A stretch of DNA of 64,000 nt, taken from positions 23,759,376 through 23,823,375 of the forward strand of contig NC_079373.1 of NCBI RefSeq assembly GCF_021018895.1, read 5' to 3'. The position numbers and the translations under genes were made by a program. Each line of letters starts with the position of its first letter. Positions within the stretch are counted from its first letter, which is position 1. The stretch is from Seriola aureovittata (taxonomy: Eukaryota; Chordata; Actinopteri; Carangiformes; Carangidae). A model generated the notes under the pieces. That model saw only the letters and a program-made list of their open reading frames with translations, searched no databases and had not been told where the DNA came from. This document shows, piece after piece, positions 1 through 18,760 of the stretch.

Positions 1-78
1 ACATGACTAAAAGTTGTCTAATGGGAAAAGGCTTTGGTTTGTCAGCAATACGTCAAGTGTTGTATTTATGGTCTAAAG

Positions 79-288
79 CAGTGGTTCTCAAAGGGGATTC
101 CTGGGGGTCCCCAGCAAAAAAGGGAATCATTTATTTTCACTGTAATTCCATCCAGTGACAGGATGTACGACTGTTTTGGTCATGGGTTTCAAACACTTTC
201 TGTAATAAAACAAATAAAAGCAAAAAATCCATGGTCTAATTTGTGCCAGGTTAGGGGTCCTTGGTGTGAAACAGTTTGAGAACCACTG
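79..288. mobile_element. Short non-autonomous hAT-type element (MITE)
   Basis: The 210-bp unit begins CAGTGGTTCTCAAA (79-92) and ends with its exact reverse complement TTTGAGAACCACTG (275-288). It is flanked by a perfect 8-bp direct repeat GTCTAAAG (71-78 and 289-296). An 8-bp target-site duplication with CAGTG-type inverted ends is the hallmark of the hAT superfamily. There is no transposase reading frame, so the copy is non-autonomous. It lies in the wt1 intron upstream of the first exon seen here. Assignment to hAT rather than another 8-bp-duplicating group is inference from end sequence and duplication length. Confidence 0.85.
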
Positions 289-296
289 GTCTAAAG

Positions 297-7243
<6,947 letters not shown>

Positions 7244-9600
7244 ACTGTGTCCGGCCCATGTCCCAATTTTAAACTTAAACATCTGGGCTACATCTGCTTT
7301 TTTTTTTCTCATGAACACCCCCCCCCCCTTTTGCACCTGCGAAACCTGCCTCTGTAAAGTCCACAGTCCTTGCGGGTCCCTTGAAAAAGTTAATAGGTGT
7401 ATACCATTTCGATTTTTAATAAGTAGATACCACAGTTTACACCCGGAGGCAAAATACAAATCTGTCCAAAAGTCGTGAAAGATTCTGACATCTGTGGATT
7501 ATATCCGCTGTGGAGTGTGGACGAGTGTGGAATTTAAAGGATAAGCCAATATTCTGTATTTGTATTGTTTTCAGCAAATCCCATGAAAAGGCCAACAGTG
7601 TGTGAAAAACACAGTCCTTCATTCATGAATACGACCACAATGGTGACGGAGCAGGGACTCCAACAGGCTTTTTTGCTGCAACGTAACATCATTCGGTATC
7701 GTGCTGCGCTGGCCGGTTAAGTACATGGAAATACACATTCCTGGTAGATAACTTTATATTTCTACCGTTTACCTTGTAATCAAGGTAAAAAATGGGTCGT
7801 AAAATCCCTCCTCCTAAGATTTTTATGCCGCTGTGCAGTGTTCTTGCATCTGATAAAACCGTCAACCTCGTCATCTCACCAGTGCCTAGAAAACAGGCCA
7901 CCACAGGCTTTTAAGTATGTATATATTTTTTAAAAGGCTAACTAGTTTTATAAAACAGCTGAACACTGTGGATTTTAGCAAACGTTATTTGAGCAGGAAC
8001 AACACTTGATGGGGACTATTTTTTTAGCTGCAGATATGGCACTGTAGTGAGAATAGTGTATTTTCATTTCATTCAAAATAAATTACAGCCCATGTTCGTT
8101 TTAATGAAGGAACATGTGTGACCCGTTGATTGCGTTGTAATCGTTCCTGGACAATAGAGCTCTCTGGCACAGAGGAATAACATCTGTCAGGCTTTGGCTC
8201 CACAGACTTGTTAGTGGAATCATTTCATTCTTGGTTTCTGTCTTTTCATGAGATTTGTTGACAGTGAATGAAATACAGAACATCACCAGAACTATCCAAT
8301 AAATAAATCTATAAAAATCAGTCAGCACCTACGTTCTTCCAGGTTCTCCCAAAAGAATTCACAACTGAGAAAAACATTATCTCATGTTTGTTTTTTTTAC
8401 CAGTAAAAACTTTGCTGCTGGAATCAGACGCTGCGTTAAGACAGATGTAAATATGAAAATGTACACAGACCTCATTAGATCGACATTTACTTTGTAAAGT
8501 CCTCATGCCCGGCACTTCTGAACTGGTCCAAAGTAAACGTTGGTATCTTTCCATGTCAAGTGATGAAGAATCTGACAAAAAAAAGAAAAGCTTCCATCTT
8601 AACTGTAATGTAATATCTCATTCATCCCTGATTATTGTCTGTTTTCTTGCCACCAACCACCACCACGTGTACACGGAGGTCAAGAGTTGTGGTCAGCCAC
8701 ATTCATGCTGCATCCAGCTTAGCCTTCACCTTCTCAGCTGTTGTAAATATGTCTTATGTTGAACTACTTTGGGATGGTTTATTTATTATCTCTTCATGGA
8801 CAAAAAATTGCTTTCACTGGATTGATTTAAAAGGAGAGAGGCGTCGTTCAGTGCCTCTTGTGCTCACGTACAGGACAGACCTCTCTGCCTCTTCCTACAG
8901 TATAGTTTTACCAGTTCAGCAGTAAAAGACAACGCTGGCTTTAATTTGAAAAGATCAAGTTAAGTAAACAGTTTGCATCCGACACCCTATGCAGTGTTTG
9001 CAATTTAAGCTTTTGGTGTTTTGTCTGGTCAGCATAAAGCATACGTTGCAAACACAAACATGCCTTTTTAACGGTTGCATTTAAAAAGCTGAACTTTTTT
9101 TGTTTTTGAGTAATGTGAAAATTGGATATTTTTTCTAGCAGCACTCTTTGTGGTAAATCATCTGAGTCTCTTGTCTCTATGGTGTGTAAATATTGCTGGA
9201 TTTTGGCAGCGTTTTAGACACTGCAAGCTCTAAAATATGTCTGCTGGGTCACACTGGCTCTGTGGCCGGGACATTATGGTCAAGATGTAAATAATACTTC
9301 TTCGCCATGAGAACTGAACTCTTTCCATGGGGAGAAACATCTAACTTAACTGATATATTTTAGACTTTCTTTGGATGGATCTAGGAACTGTTTATACTTT
9401 CTTTTGTCTTTCTTTGATGTGTATTAATATGAGTCATAAAACAGCAAATGTCAGTGAAACATTTTGTACTCGAAAGTGTGAGATTATTGAAAATGATGGT
9501 TTCTCTCTGTGTAAATGTATTGTGACTGTTTTGATACAGTAACAGTTTGTCTGCGTGGTCATTATTTATTCATTTCTTTGTTGTTTTTTTAATATTAAGT
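7244..9600 (+). other. wt1 3' UTR and immediate downstream sequence
   Basis: The sequence is AT-rich and lacks repeats, as expected of a UTR. Canonical AATAAA signals lie at 8077-8082 and 8298-8303, giving predicted 3' UTRs of roughly 0.85 to 1.1 kb. Which signal is used cannot be told. Unique-looking sequence continues to about 9600 with no coding similarity. Confidence 0.5.
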
Positions 9601-9796
9601 CAACATTTATTTAATAGCCATACAGCTCACAGACAGGTCACGTTATAGTTTCAGCCCTGGAATATTAAAATCTTCACACACAGAAAGTAATATCCATGAA
9701 ATACTGCTGGACTCATGACATGGATTTCTATCATCACAAGGATGTAATTGTTATATGTGAAATATGCAACTTAACTTTAAGTTCCACTATCTCGTA

Positions 9797-9828
9797 ATAT
9801 ATATATATATATTATATATATATATATA
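9797..9828. repeat. (AT)n microsatellite
   Basis: A short alternating AT tract with one TT phase break, downstream of wt1. Confidence 0.9.
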
Positions 9829-10072
9829 AAATACATAAAAGTCTATGAAATATATACTATAATATTATATTTATTCATCAGCTGACCCTGAACAAGCTTC
9901 CCTCCCATAATTCACTAGAGAAGGTTTTCTTCTTCAGTGCAGTATATCATGTCCTCTTTATGACAAACAGCACGTCGTAATTTTAAATACTGTATTAAAC
10001 ATTATTAGAGATCAGGTTTGTGAGTGAGAACACAGAGGAACAAAGTTCAGAAGCTTAAGGCCATAATACTGT

Positions 10073-10073
<1 letters not shown>

Positions 10074-10125
<52 letters not shown>
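10074..10125. repeat. (CA)n microsatellite
   Basis: A perfect dinucleotide tract of about 52 bp in intergenic sequence. Confidence 0.95.
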
Positions 10126-10128
<3 letters not shown>

Positions 10129-10746
10129 CAGTGGAGTACCATCCACTTTCCTCTCTTTATCTCTCACCAGATTCCTTGTTGCATTCCTTGGCGCTCAGTA
10201 AAAAAAAGGAGCAGTAAAGGCTGATAAAAATGAATGTGTTTTCTTTCAGCCTCTCTCATGCTGCTGCTTTTTAATATCTCTCATCCTTCTCGTCCACCAT
10301 TAGCTTTTTTCAGGGTGGTCAAAATCCATGGTTTCGTTAATTATTTGTCTCACCTTTTATGACCTTCAGCTTCACAAATACTTACGAAAAAACTTTCTTT
10401 TTTTTAACAGAGGAAATACTCCTAAAAAAGATTCACTCACACGTGAAAATAACAATTCCTAACTTTAAAACATTCTCGACCAAGAGCCGCCACAGAATTC
10501 ATGGTGAAAGAGAAAGAGAAAGGAGGCATTAAACCCAGACAGAGACATATGGAGGTGGAGATGGATAAAGACAGATACGGCAATGTTTCTTATGTGAACT
10601 TTTATCATCAAGTTTAGCCAAAGTGTTAGTGTAAATCAGACAATGTGTCCAATTCCCTCGGTGGAAATCCCCTGAAACTCCCCAGGGCTCTTGTGCTATA
10701 TCTCAGCTGTCTGACAAGGCCTATATCTCTCATCTCTCTCTCTGTG

Positions 10747-10747
<1 letters not shown>

Positions 10748-10803
<56 letters not shown>

Positions 10804-10816
10804 CATGTGTGTGTGT
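10748..10816. repeat. (TG)n microsatellite with a GCGC interruption
   Basis: The TG run is followed by GCGCGCATG and a further short TG run. The mixed TG/CG alternation favours Z-DNA. Confidence 0.93.
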
Positions 10817-13398
10817 TTTGGTGTTTCATCTCTGTTCCAGCCTCATGCCGCTAAAGGCCCTTTAAAGCAAGATATCTGGTCAGTGTAACTGTAGTTTTGT
10901 CCACTTCCAGTAGTCACATTAGACGCTGTATCTTAATGTTCTATTTAGAGCAGATAGAGAAAACATGGATTTGGCCTCTTGCTAAATACTGAGAGAAATA
11001 TCACATGCAGTGACAATCTGAGACAGTTTAGCAAATCACAATATATCTGTGGTTACCTTAATCTGGTCTCCATGACAACTGTGTAGCTGCTATAGAGCAT
11101 GCTAACTATGTAGCTGGTTTGCTTACGAGAAGTTTGCACAAATGTTGAGGAATGAGTGAATGGAAAATGAGTACAAAAATCTCTGGGTATTCATGCCAAT
11201 ACAAACAACTGGGTTAAATGTTAGCTAGGTTGATTAACTAGCGACAATTCACTATGCATAATATTAAAGCTAGGATAAACAAACAGCATTGTTTAGCTAG
11301 TGTACATCAAACTAATGCTAGCTAATGCTTTAGCTTAGTTTGCAGCTCCCATTAGCCTCCAGCATCTCAAACCTTTCCAGCATTTAATTGGTACAATGAG
11401 TTTGGTGACCTGTAGTAATTCCTTGTAGTAGAGCTCTGAGTAGAGATCTGATCAGCTGTATAACACAAACATCTTTTCAGGTTTTCAGATTTTCATAGTC
11501 TGTCTTGCCGAGCTCATCGTTGTCGGGGGGGGGGGGGGGGGGGGACAGACCTTCATCACAGCACATATTTTGACTTGTCATAACAAAAAAAAGCACAGAT
11601 GGAAATAATTGCATTAAGTAAGTTGCTCCAGTGAGCCAGCACACACAATACCAAGACCTCCGCTAAGTGGAAAGTATCCATCCATCAATTGTATCAAATA
11701 CACCTGTGCTCTTCTTGCTTTTCCTGCTATGACATGTCACAATACCTGCTATGAACACTTCCATTCAAGCACACCGTTAGTGTCATTGTTTTACCTCTGC
11801 TTTTTCTATTGCAACATATCAAAATGTTCATCTTTGTTTAAGAGTTCAGTATAATATGTATAATATGAATGACTGAGTTATTGAGTGCATGAAGTGTTTA
11901 TTATTGTGTCATGCATACAACTATACCCAGCCCACGTTAGCTTAAAAGACAACTTATATTACCTGGATCCAGAATACTGCGTGTATAAATTTTAGAAAAT
12001 ACTACAAAAAGTTTACTAATTCTCCCAAATAAGATATTGTTAGCCACACTTATAAGGCAGGGCACTGGAAGGGGACAGACAGCTGATCACTGGTGGCAAT
12101 AAAGTTTTGATAAAGTCATTTTGCCCCCTAGTGAGTTAGTATTGGCAGTGAATTAATTGTGATGTATTATGCACATCCCCCTGGGTCTTATGAATATATA
12201 TAGATATATTAAAAAAATGATATTTGGTGTCTGAACATAAGAGCAGAATTGACTAACAGTGATCTCATTTTTTTCCAAAGTAAAAAGAAAGAGCAAAAGA
12301 AAGAAAGACCTAAATAAATAGATAAACAGCAGTATTGTGAAAGAAAACAGAAGCAGAGTAGGAGAGACAGAAAAGAAGCTGGGGGAAAGACTGAAAGATA
12401 AAAGAAAAAAGAGAAATAGACATCCCTCTGCAGTCATGTTGTTCTGGGATCTGTGGAAGAGAGGGAGATGATACTGTGGATGTCTAGGTCCTGGTACGGC
12501 TCAGCACAACTCATTCCCCTGAAGCTGAGTACACACACACACACACGCACGCACGCACGCACGCATGCATGCACACACACACACGCACGCACACACACAC
12601 ACACAAACACACACACACAGAGCTGGAAGTGCTCAGTGCAGTTTGTTTCTCAAGAGGCTGCATTCCTTTACTGTCAAAGACTCAAGTTGCTTTAAGAGGA
12701 TAAAAATTCTGACATGAGCACAGCAGAGCCACAGCAGGGGAGATTAATATCAAAAAGTGCAAAATAAGTGCTGAGCAAACAGAAAGCAGAGCAAGAAAAT
12801 ATGATCATTTGTCATTTTTTTTTTAGAAACTTGTCTTATTGTTTGTCTTAATGTTGATTTTAACAACCTTATCTCAGCACCAATACCATGTAATGCACCA
12901 TTGGCAGCCTCTACCAGCACCTCTATTCTGTGTTTTACATTTTGTGCCTCTGGGTTGGATTTGGAGGGAAATCTGTTTTAGTGCTCTATGGCACCAAACA
13001 GGAAGAAGGTGATGTTCCTCCAGCCCAGACTGAGCTGAAGCTTTGACAGCTTCTGGCTGTGGTAGATGAAAAGAGTGAAAGGCTGACGGAAGATTCACTT
13101 CCAACATGATTATCCTCTCCAGTAAAGCCAAAGGGACACCGAGGGATGACGGACCTCCAAGAAATGGGAGTGTTTGAGAAATCTGATTATTGTTAAATAT
13201 GGTCTAAGTTTTGAGACTAGTGATAAACGTTTGAAATTTGTCAATAAATTCACGTCAAATGGCTGGCAGGAGCGGCTGCCAAACAAAAACCATAAAAGTA
13301 AAGTAAAATATCCTAATAAATACAAATAAAGTGTAAAAACAATAAATTTATGGAAACTTTCAATAATATTTCTACAGTGAAAAAACTGTTATTTTACA
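10817..13398. other. Intergenic stretch between wt1 and the retroelement block
   Basis: No gene was recognised. It contains GCTAGC-type low-complexity clusters near 11090-11350, a run of 20 G at 11525-11544, and a compound (CA)/(CG)/(GCAT) microsatellite at 12531-12619. The remainder looks like unique AT-rich sequence. Confidence 0.6.
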
Positions 13399-13517
13399 GA
13401 TTTCTCCTAATTTATTATGATCAAACACCCTCAATAAAGTGAATCCACTCAAGTTTAAGATTTTTCCTGAATTATTATGATCAAACACCATCAATAAAGT
13501 TACACCACTAAAGTTTC
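13399..13517. repeat. Diverged tandem duplication of about 60 bp
   Basis: Two successive copies, about 13399-13458 and 13459-13517, share the core TTATTATGATCAAACACC followed by TCAATAAAGT. They differ at scattered positions. No further copies flank them. Confidence 0.8.
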
Positions 13518-13879
13518 TGCAGAGAAACTTTTTCCTAATAATGAGTGTCAAAATAGTGTCAATCAATGAAATATTAACACATGCTTAATATTGTAGTAAA
13601 CCTTTTGTTTTGGAAGACATAGTAAAAAAAATACTGTGTAAAACAGATTAAAATCATCTCAAACTTGAACTTGCACTATTTATGTTAACATTTAATCTTT
13701 AAGTATGTAATGTTACAAATGTTAAAAATGATCTGTACCAACAAAGAATGCTCTGACCTTCTGTGGCTGCATTCTAATGTTCCACCGGACTAAACATTAA
13801 ACATCTGAAGCTCATTTTCAGAAGACTCTGCTTGTGACTAGAGACTTGGAGCTGCTAGCGGTTAGCATGCGGCCGTCCT

Positions 13880-14658
13880 ATCTCCCGAGAGAGTTTTCAC
13901 ATGTCATTGCGGTGACTGTGTACATCCCCCCTCGGCCGTCGCCGCTGCAGCCACAGACCAGATCCATAGTGTTGTCTCTCAACTTCTAAACCAGCACCCC
14001 CATTCCCTCCTCCTCATCTCTGGGGACTAAAACCACACGTCCCTGTCCTCTGCTCTTCCTACCTTCACCCAGTATGTGTATTGTCACACCAGGGACAATA
14101 AAACTTTGGACTTGTTGTATGCTAATATCACAAATGCATACACCTCATCCCCCCTCCCCCCGCTGGGATGCTCAGATCACAACCTTGTCCATCTGATCAC
14201 AGACTACACCCCTCTGGTGAATAAACAACCACCTGAGAAGAGGTCTGTGAAGGTGTGGTCCGAGGAGACCAGTGCCAGACTTAAAGATTGCTTTGAAATA
14301 ACAGACTGGGAAGCGCTCTGCACCCCCCACGATGGCGACATCGACACCATGACCCACTGCATCACAGACTATATTAACTTCTGTGTGGAGAACGCTGTGC
14401 CCTCCAAGTCAGTACGCTGTTTCGCCAACAATAAACCCTGGGTGACCTCTGAGATTAAGGCCCTGCTGAACGAGAAGAAGAGGGTCTTTAGATCGGGGGA
14501 CAAGAAGGAGCTGCGCAGAGTCCAGAAGGAACTCAAACAGAAAATCAGGAAAGAGAAGGACCGTTACAGACAGAAACTGGAAAGGCGGCTAGTGCAGAAT
14601 AACACCAGAGATGTCTGGAGTGGACTGCAGAACATCTCTGAACTGATCTTCGCCTTGA
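13880..14658 (+). mobile_element. Degenerate LINE ORF2 fragment (endonuclease C-terminus to pre-RT linker)
   Basis: The translation includes VIAVTVYIPP, then LLLISGD, a stop codon (near 14026), NHTSLSS, and finally LGCSDHNLVHL. SDH is the signature C-terminal motif of the apurinic-type endonuclease of non-LTR retrotransposons. A basic linker follows (NKPWVTSEIKALLNEKKRVF). A frameshift near 13951 and the stop make it dead. The reverse transcriptase is absent because the element is cut off where a BEL/Pao fragment begins. The long open frame 14076-14738 is this fragment plus run-on sequence. It looks like a Rex1/L2/CR1-type LINE, but the clade is uncertain. Confidence 0.8.
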
Positions 14659-14659
14659 G

Positions 14660-15395
14660 CAAGATGCCACGACGCGTAGCAGGCTGCTCTTTGAGACTGA
14701 CGTTAAACCTGAAGTGGTCAGACTCCACATCCCATTGAATCCCGAGAGCTCTCTCGAGTGGCAGGTCATCGAATGTGAGGTCCATATCATATGGTCGCCC
14801 GTTCAGAGGATATATATATACTCTCTAGAACCTCTCTGTTGTTCGATACAAAGTTGTGTAGTCTGAGACCACCCGTGGCGCAAAGTTCACATGCCTCTCT
14901 GGCAAGCTGAATAGCATCTTCAGCGCTTTTCCCACTAGTAAGGCCGTCATCTACGTGAGCCTTGAGGGTAAATGTCGGCATACTCCTTAGCTAGGTGCTT
15001 CAGCCCGAAATTTGCACATCCAGGTGAAGACGCTGCACCGAACAGATGTACTTTCATTCGGAGCTCACTAGGCTGTGAGTTCAAATCTCCTTGCTTCCAC
15101 TAAAGGAAGCGCAGGTAGTTGCGATCAGCTTCCTCAACATGGAACTGGTGGAACATCTTCTCGATGTCGCACATTAGCGCAACGGGGTGCTGTCGAAAGC
15201 GGATGAGAACTCCACTCAAGTTGTTAAACATGTCAGGTCCAGAGAGAAGATGATCGTTTAAGCTGGTACCTTTGTATCTGGCCGAGCAATCGAACACTAC
15301 ACGAAGTTTTTCTGGCTTCTTCGCATGGCGAACACCATGATGGGGGATGTACCATCTCTCTCCCTTACTCCCACCATCCTCGATCAGCTCTGCAT
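14660..15395 (-). mobile_element. BEL/Pao LTR-retrotransposon reverse transcriptase fragment, degenerate
   Basis: Read on the minus strand, pieces in several frames follow the BEL/Pao polymerase order: [20 protein letters not shown], then [20 protein letters not shown], a DIEKMFHQF block, a VDDGLTSGKSAEDAI block, and [11 protein letters not shown]. Frameshifts separate the blocks. The catalytic tetrad usually read as YVDD has His in place of Tyr. No LTRs, gag, RNase H or integrase were seen. It ends abruptly against the oppositely oriented LINE fragment. Confidence 0.85.
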
Positions 15396-16469
15396 CTCCC
15401 CAAGTTCAGATGCTTTTATATTGCCGCTCAGAAACCCAAGCCCCATCTTCCTGCACTGCTTTGAGAGAGAAGCCAGATGCAGAGGAAAACACGCAGATTC
15501 TGCCAAACAAGTGAGAGGGACACGATTTAAACCACAGATACACACAGTCATTGTCTGCAACACCAGCCCTCAAAAGGAACGGTTCATATGGATTAAGTGG
15601 ATGATATATTCACCTAAAACATGGGTGGCCACTGTATCTGTGGAATAAAGTTTATACACCTTTTTAAGATTACAGTACTGCAAATCATACAAAAATTATT
15701 TGTCCCCTGTGAGGATATTCAAATGGAAGTCACTGTTTCCTTTTCAGTTAAAGACAAAGCAAACTAGTAGTAAGCACACAAGGGTGATTTTAATTATTCT
15801 GGCTGAACAGATCTCGTACTAGGATTGGTTGGGACTGTTCAGACTATGCTATCTGTGGTATAAACAGGAAATAATGGGGGTAAACAAGGGAACACAGCTA
15901 GCATGGCTCTGTCCAGAGTTTTTACTGCCTCAAATAGTTACTTTAATGAAGCTACTTTAATGAACGTTTCGAGGGGAAATGTGTCTTTGGAGGGAATGCT
16001 AACAACTCATAGACATCTATGATTGGGGTGTGATAGCGAGCCCCAAACAGACACTGTTTTTATGCATTTCTTGGCTGAAATAGGGGTTTTATAGTATTCT
16101 ACCCTGACACAAATGTAATATACAGTATGTACATGTTGAATATCCATATATGAAATATATATATACATATATATATATATTATATATATTTCAGCCATAT
16201 CATGACGTCCTGCCTCACACTGTCTCTCTCTGTCTCACCACTGTCCCATGACTGTGGACTGGAGGGAGCAGGTGCTTCTGCTAAATAGTCAAAGGTTGCA
16301 GTTACTGTTTTTTGGTCTCAGTTTCAAGGATCCACACAACGAAACCAACCAGAGGATAAATTCGAATGCTGTCGTTTTATTTTGAAAGTTTAAACGACAA
16401 TTGTGAAGAGGTAAGATCCTCAAAGTCTCCATCCGCTCAGAAATGTTTTGATATCTCAGTAACAGCTTG
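15396..16469. other. Intergenic stretch, no feature seen
   Basis: The sequence is AT-rich, with a short (AT)n tract near 16157-16190. No coding similarity or recognisable repeat end was found. Confidence 0.5.
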
Positions 16470-16700
16470 AGGGAACTTTAAATTTGGCACAAACATTCAC
16501 TTGGTCGAAGGTCAAAGGTCACGGTGACCTCACAAAACATGGTTTTGGCCTTGTGAACACAATGTCTCCGCAACACCTTAAAGGGAATTTCTTCAAATTT
16601 AGTAAAAACGTTCACCTGGACTCGAAGACGAACTGATCCGATTGTGGTGGTCAAAGGTCAAAGGTCAAGGTCAGTGCAACCTCAAAAAACACTTTTTACC
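16470..16700. repeat. Dispersed teleost-type repeat with AGGTCA half-sites
   Basis: Two related sub-units about 146 bp apart each contain GGTCAAAGGTCA followed by a '..acctcacaaaac' or '..acctcaaaaaac' segment. Repeats of this 'ggtcaaaggtcaaggtcactgtgacctcac' kind are common in fish. The first unit holds a direct repeat with 1-bp spacing (16509-16521) and the palindrome AGGTCACGGTGACCT (16516-16530). The second has a run of half-sites at 16649-16673. Confidence 0.6.
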
Positions 16701-18556
16701 CATTACTCAAATCTTCATACAGCAATTATGACAAACATTTCACACAAGTAGTTAATGTTTTATGTGTCTCTGGTGGAAGGATATGACTGCGAGGCGGTAA
16801 CTCTAGGTTTTTAAAAAATAAAATGTGGTTCCTCGTTATATTAATATTTACATTACATGTTACATTAAACTGCAAAACAGTATATAAAATATTTAACACT
16901 AGCTTCACTCGCAGCTGCAGCATTTAAGAGCTGCTTAATGCGTCAGTGATAATCCAATAACATAAAAGCGTTTCTAGGCTACTATAACTTTGAGTACATT
17001 TGCTGCTTGTGTACTTTTACTTTTTACTGTAGTTGTAGGTATAACAATAACACAAAAATAAGATGATTATGATTATTATTAATGATGATATAGAACTGCC
17101 TGCTAGCCCTTCTACCATCAGTAATGCTATAGCTACGACTCTTAGGACTATTCCTACAACTCGTTTCTCTTCATTACTACATAATGTAACATAAAGAAAG
17201 ATGCACATGTGCAAATTGTTACTGAAATGTGTGATAAACTACATTCACAACACAGAATTATCTGGCCTGTAATACAATAACCAACAATTATCTGCACTTC
17301 CTCTCTCAGTAAAACTGCTGACGTGACACTTCCCGCCTCAGGGCAGCACCAGCTCTGCCAGGGTGACAGACTGCCACTGATTTCAGGCGGCCTGTCAGTC
17401 ACAGCTCCTACCAGCGAGGAATGTCGGGGATCCAGTTCAGGATGGCTTTCACCGATCCGCACGAGACCCCGTCGTTTCTTAGTATTACACGACCTTTTCG
17501 ATGATTAAACAAGCCAATGGAGTGATCATCTCACATGTTTTCATTAGTTTTGAGATTTGTCTTGACAATATTTTGAACAAAACTATAATCAATGGTGGCC
17601 GATTACAAAGAAACATATATAAAAACCAGTGCAGTTGCAATATGTTTTATTGAATCTTTCAGTAAACGATACTCAATTTTTTTCTCCAATCCAACAGATA
17701 AAACCAAGTTCTCATTATCCTGGATGTGTGCTCAGTCTGAGCAGCTAAGATCTTCTAAAAGACTGATTTAACCAGAGTCATTTTGCTCAGAGGAATGTCC
17801 TCACTCCTGGAAGCTGCCAGTACAATCACTGTCTGATCTAATATACAGTTACTCTGTTTTCCTGATGGGTGGTGACCTTGCAGCTCCTCCCTCGCCACAT
17901 TTACACAAACAACCTGTGAAACCTGTAATAAAATAGTTCTTTCTTTGCATACTTTTTATATTTCAGGATTTAAGTGTATATTTGAATTCCCTCATGGTCT
18001 AAAATCTGTTGCAAAGAATTTTACATCGAGTGTTCAGAATTAAAGATACTGAAAGGTGGGCACTGAAACTAGTACTGGATAAGCCATTGGAGCTGAGGGT
18101 CTCTGCATGAGTCTGTCAGAACTGTGAGGGTGTGTCGCCTCCTAGTGGATAATAACACAAGTAGCTGGCAGCTCACTAATGCATGCTGATATTTCACACT
18201 AAACCCTGAATAATTACTCATATATCACAGATAGAAGATTATTCCAATGACTGGACTAAAGGGATCATGGCCCTGAACTCTGGAGTGAACTCATAAAAAG
18301 GTGTTTTTTTTTCTGTTCTTCCTATTCTGCCAATGTTGCGTGAATGCAGCATAAATGTGACAAAATACAGAGATTAGAGAGACAGCTCGCAGTAACTCCA
18401 GCTCAAGCAGCAAAACAAATTCAGACCATACCATAGCACACTTTTGCTTGTTTTGAATTAAGTCATAATAATTGACTAAATGAAAAGTTTAGAAACTCCA
18501 AAAACTGTGTTGTGGTTGAAAAGACCATTTACACTGTTCAGCAGTTGCATGATGTC
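16701..18556. other. Intergenic stretch, no gene recognised
   Basis: Mostly AT-rich unique sequence. A less AT-rich island at about 17290-17510 has no coding similarity that I recognise. Confidence 0.5.
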
Positions 18557-18760
18557 CTTCTGGCCATAGACTGTATATAAAAATGGGCGTAGTCTCCGGG
18601 GCTGAAAAGTGACGCCAACGCGGAAGTGCCTTAATGTGTAATACCACCGAGGTTCCGCTGGGGGCGGGCTCCAAAAAACTCTGGTTCCAATACACACTCA
18701 TTATAAAAACACCAACTTCTCTCATGAAATACTCAGTCGATACATTTTTTTTTCTCACAC
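18557..18760. repeat. Probable dispersed repeat ('catagactgtatataaaaatgg' family)
   Basis: The opening CATAGACTGTATATAAAAAT and the following purine-rich segment resemble a repeat I associate with many teleost sequences. There are no clear inverted ends or target duplication. The family is recalled, not verified. Confidence 0.35.

Noticed and set aside
14076..14738. 220-codon open frame as a host gene
   Set aside because: The protein carries the LINE endonuclease SDH motif and basic pre-RT linker, and upstream codons are frameshifted and stopped. It is a retrotransposon remnant.
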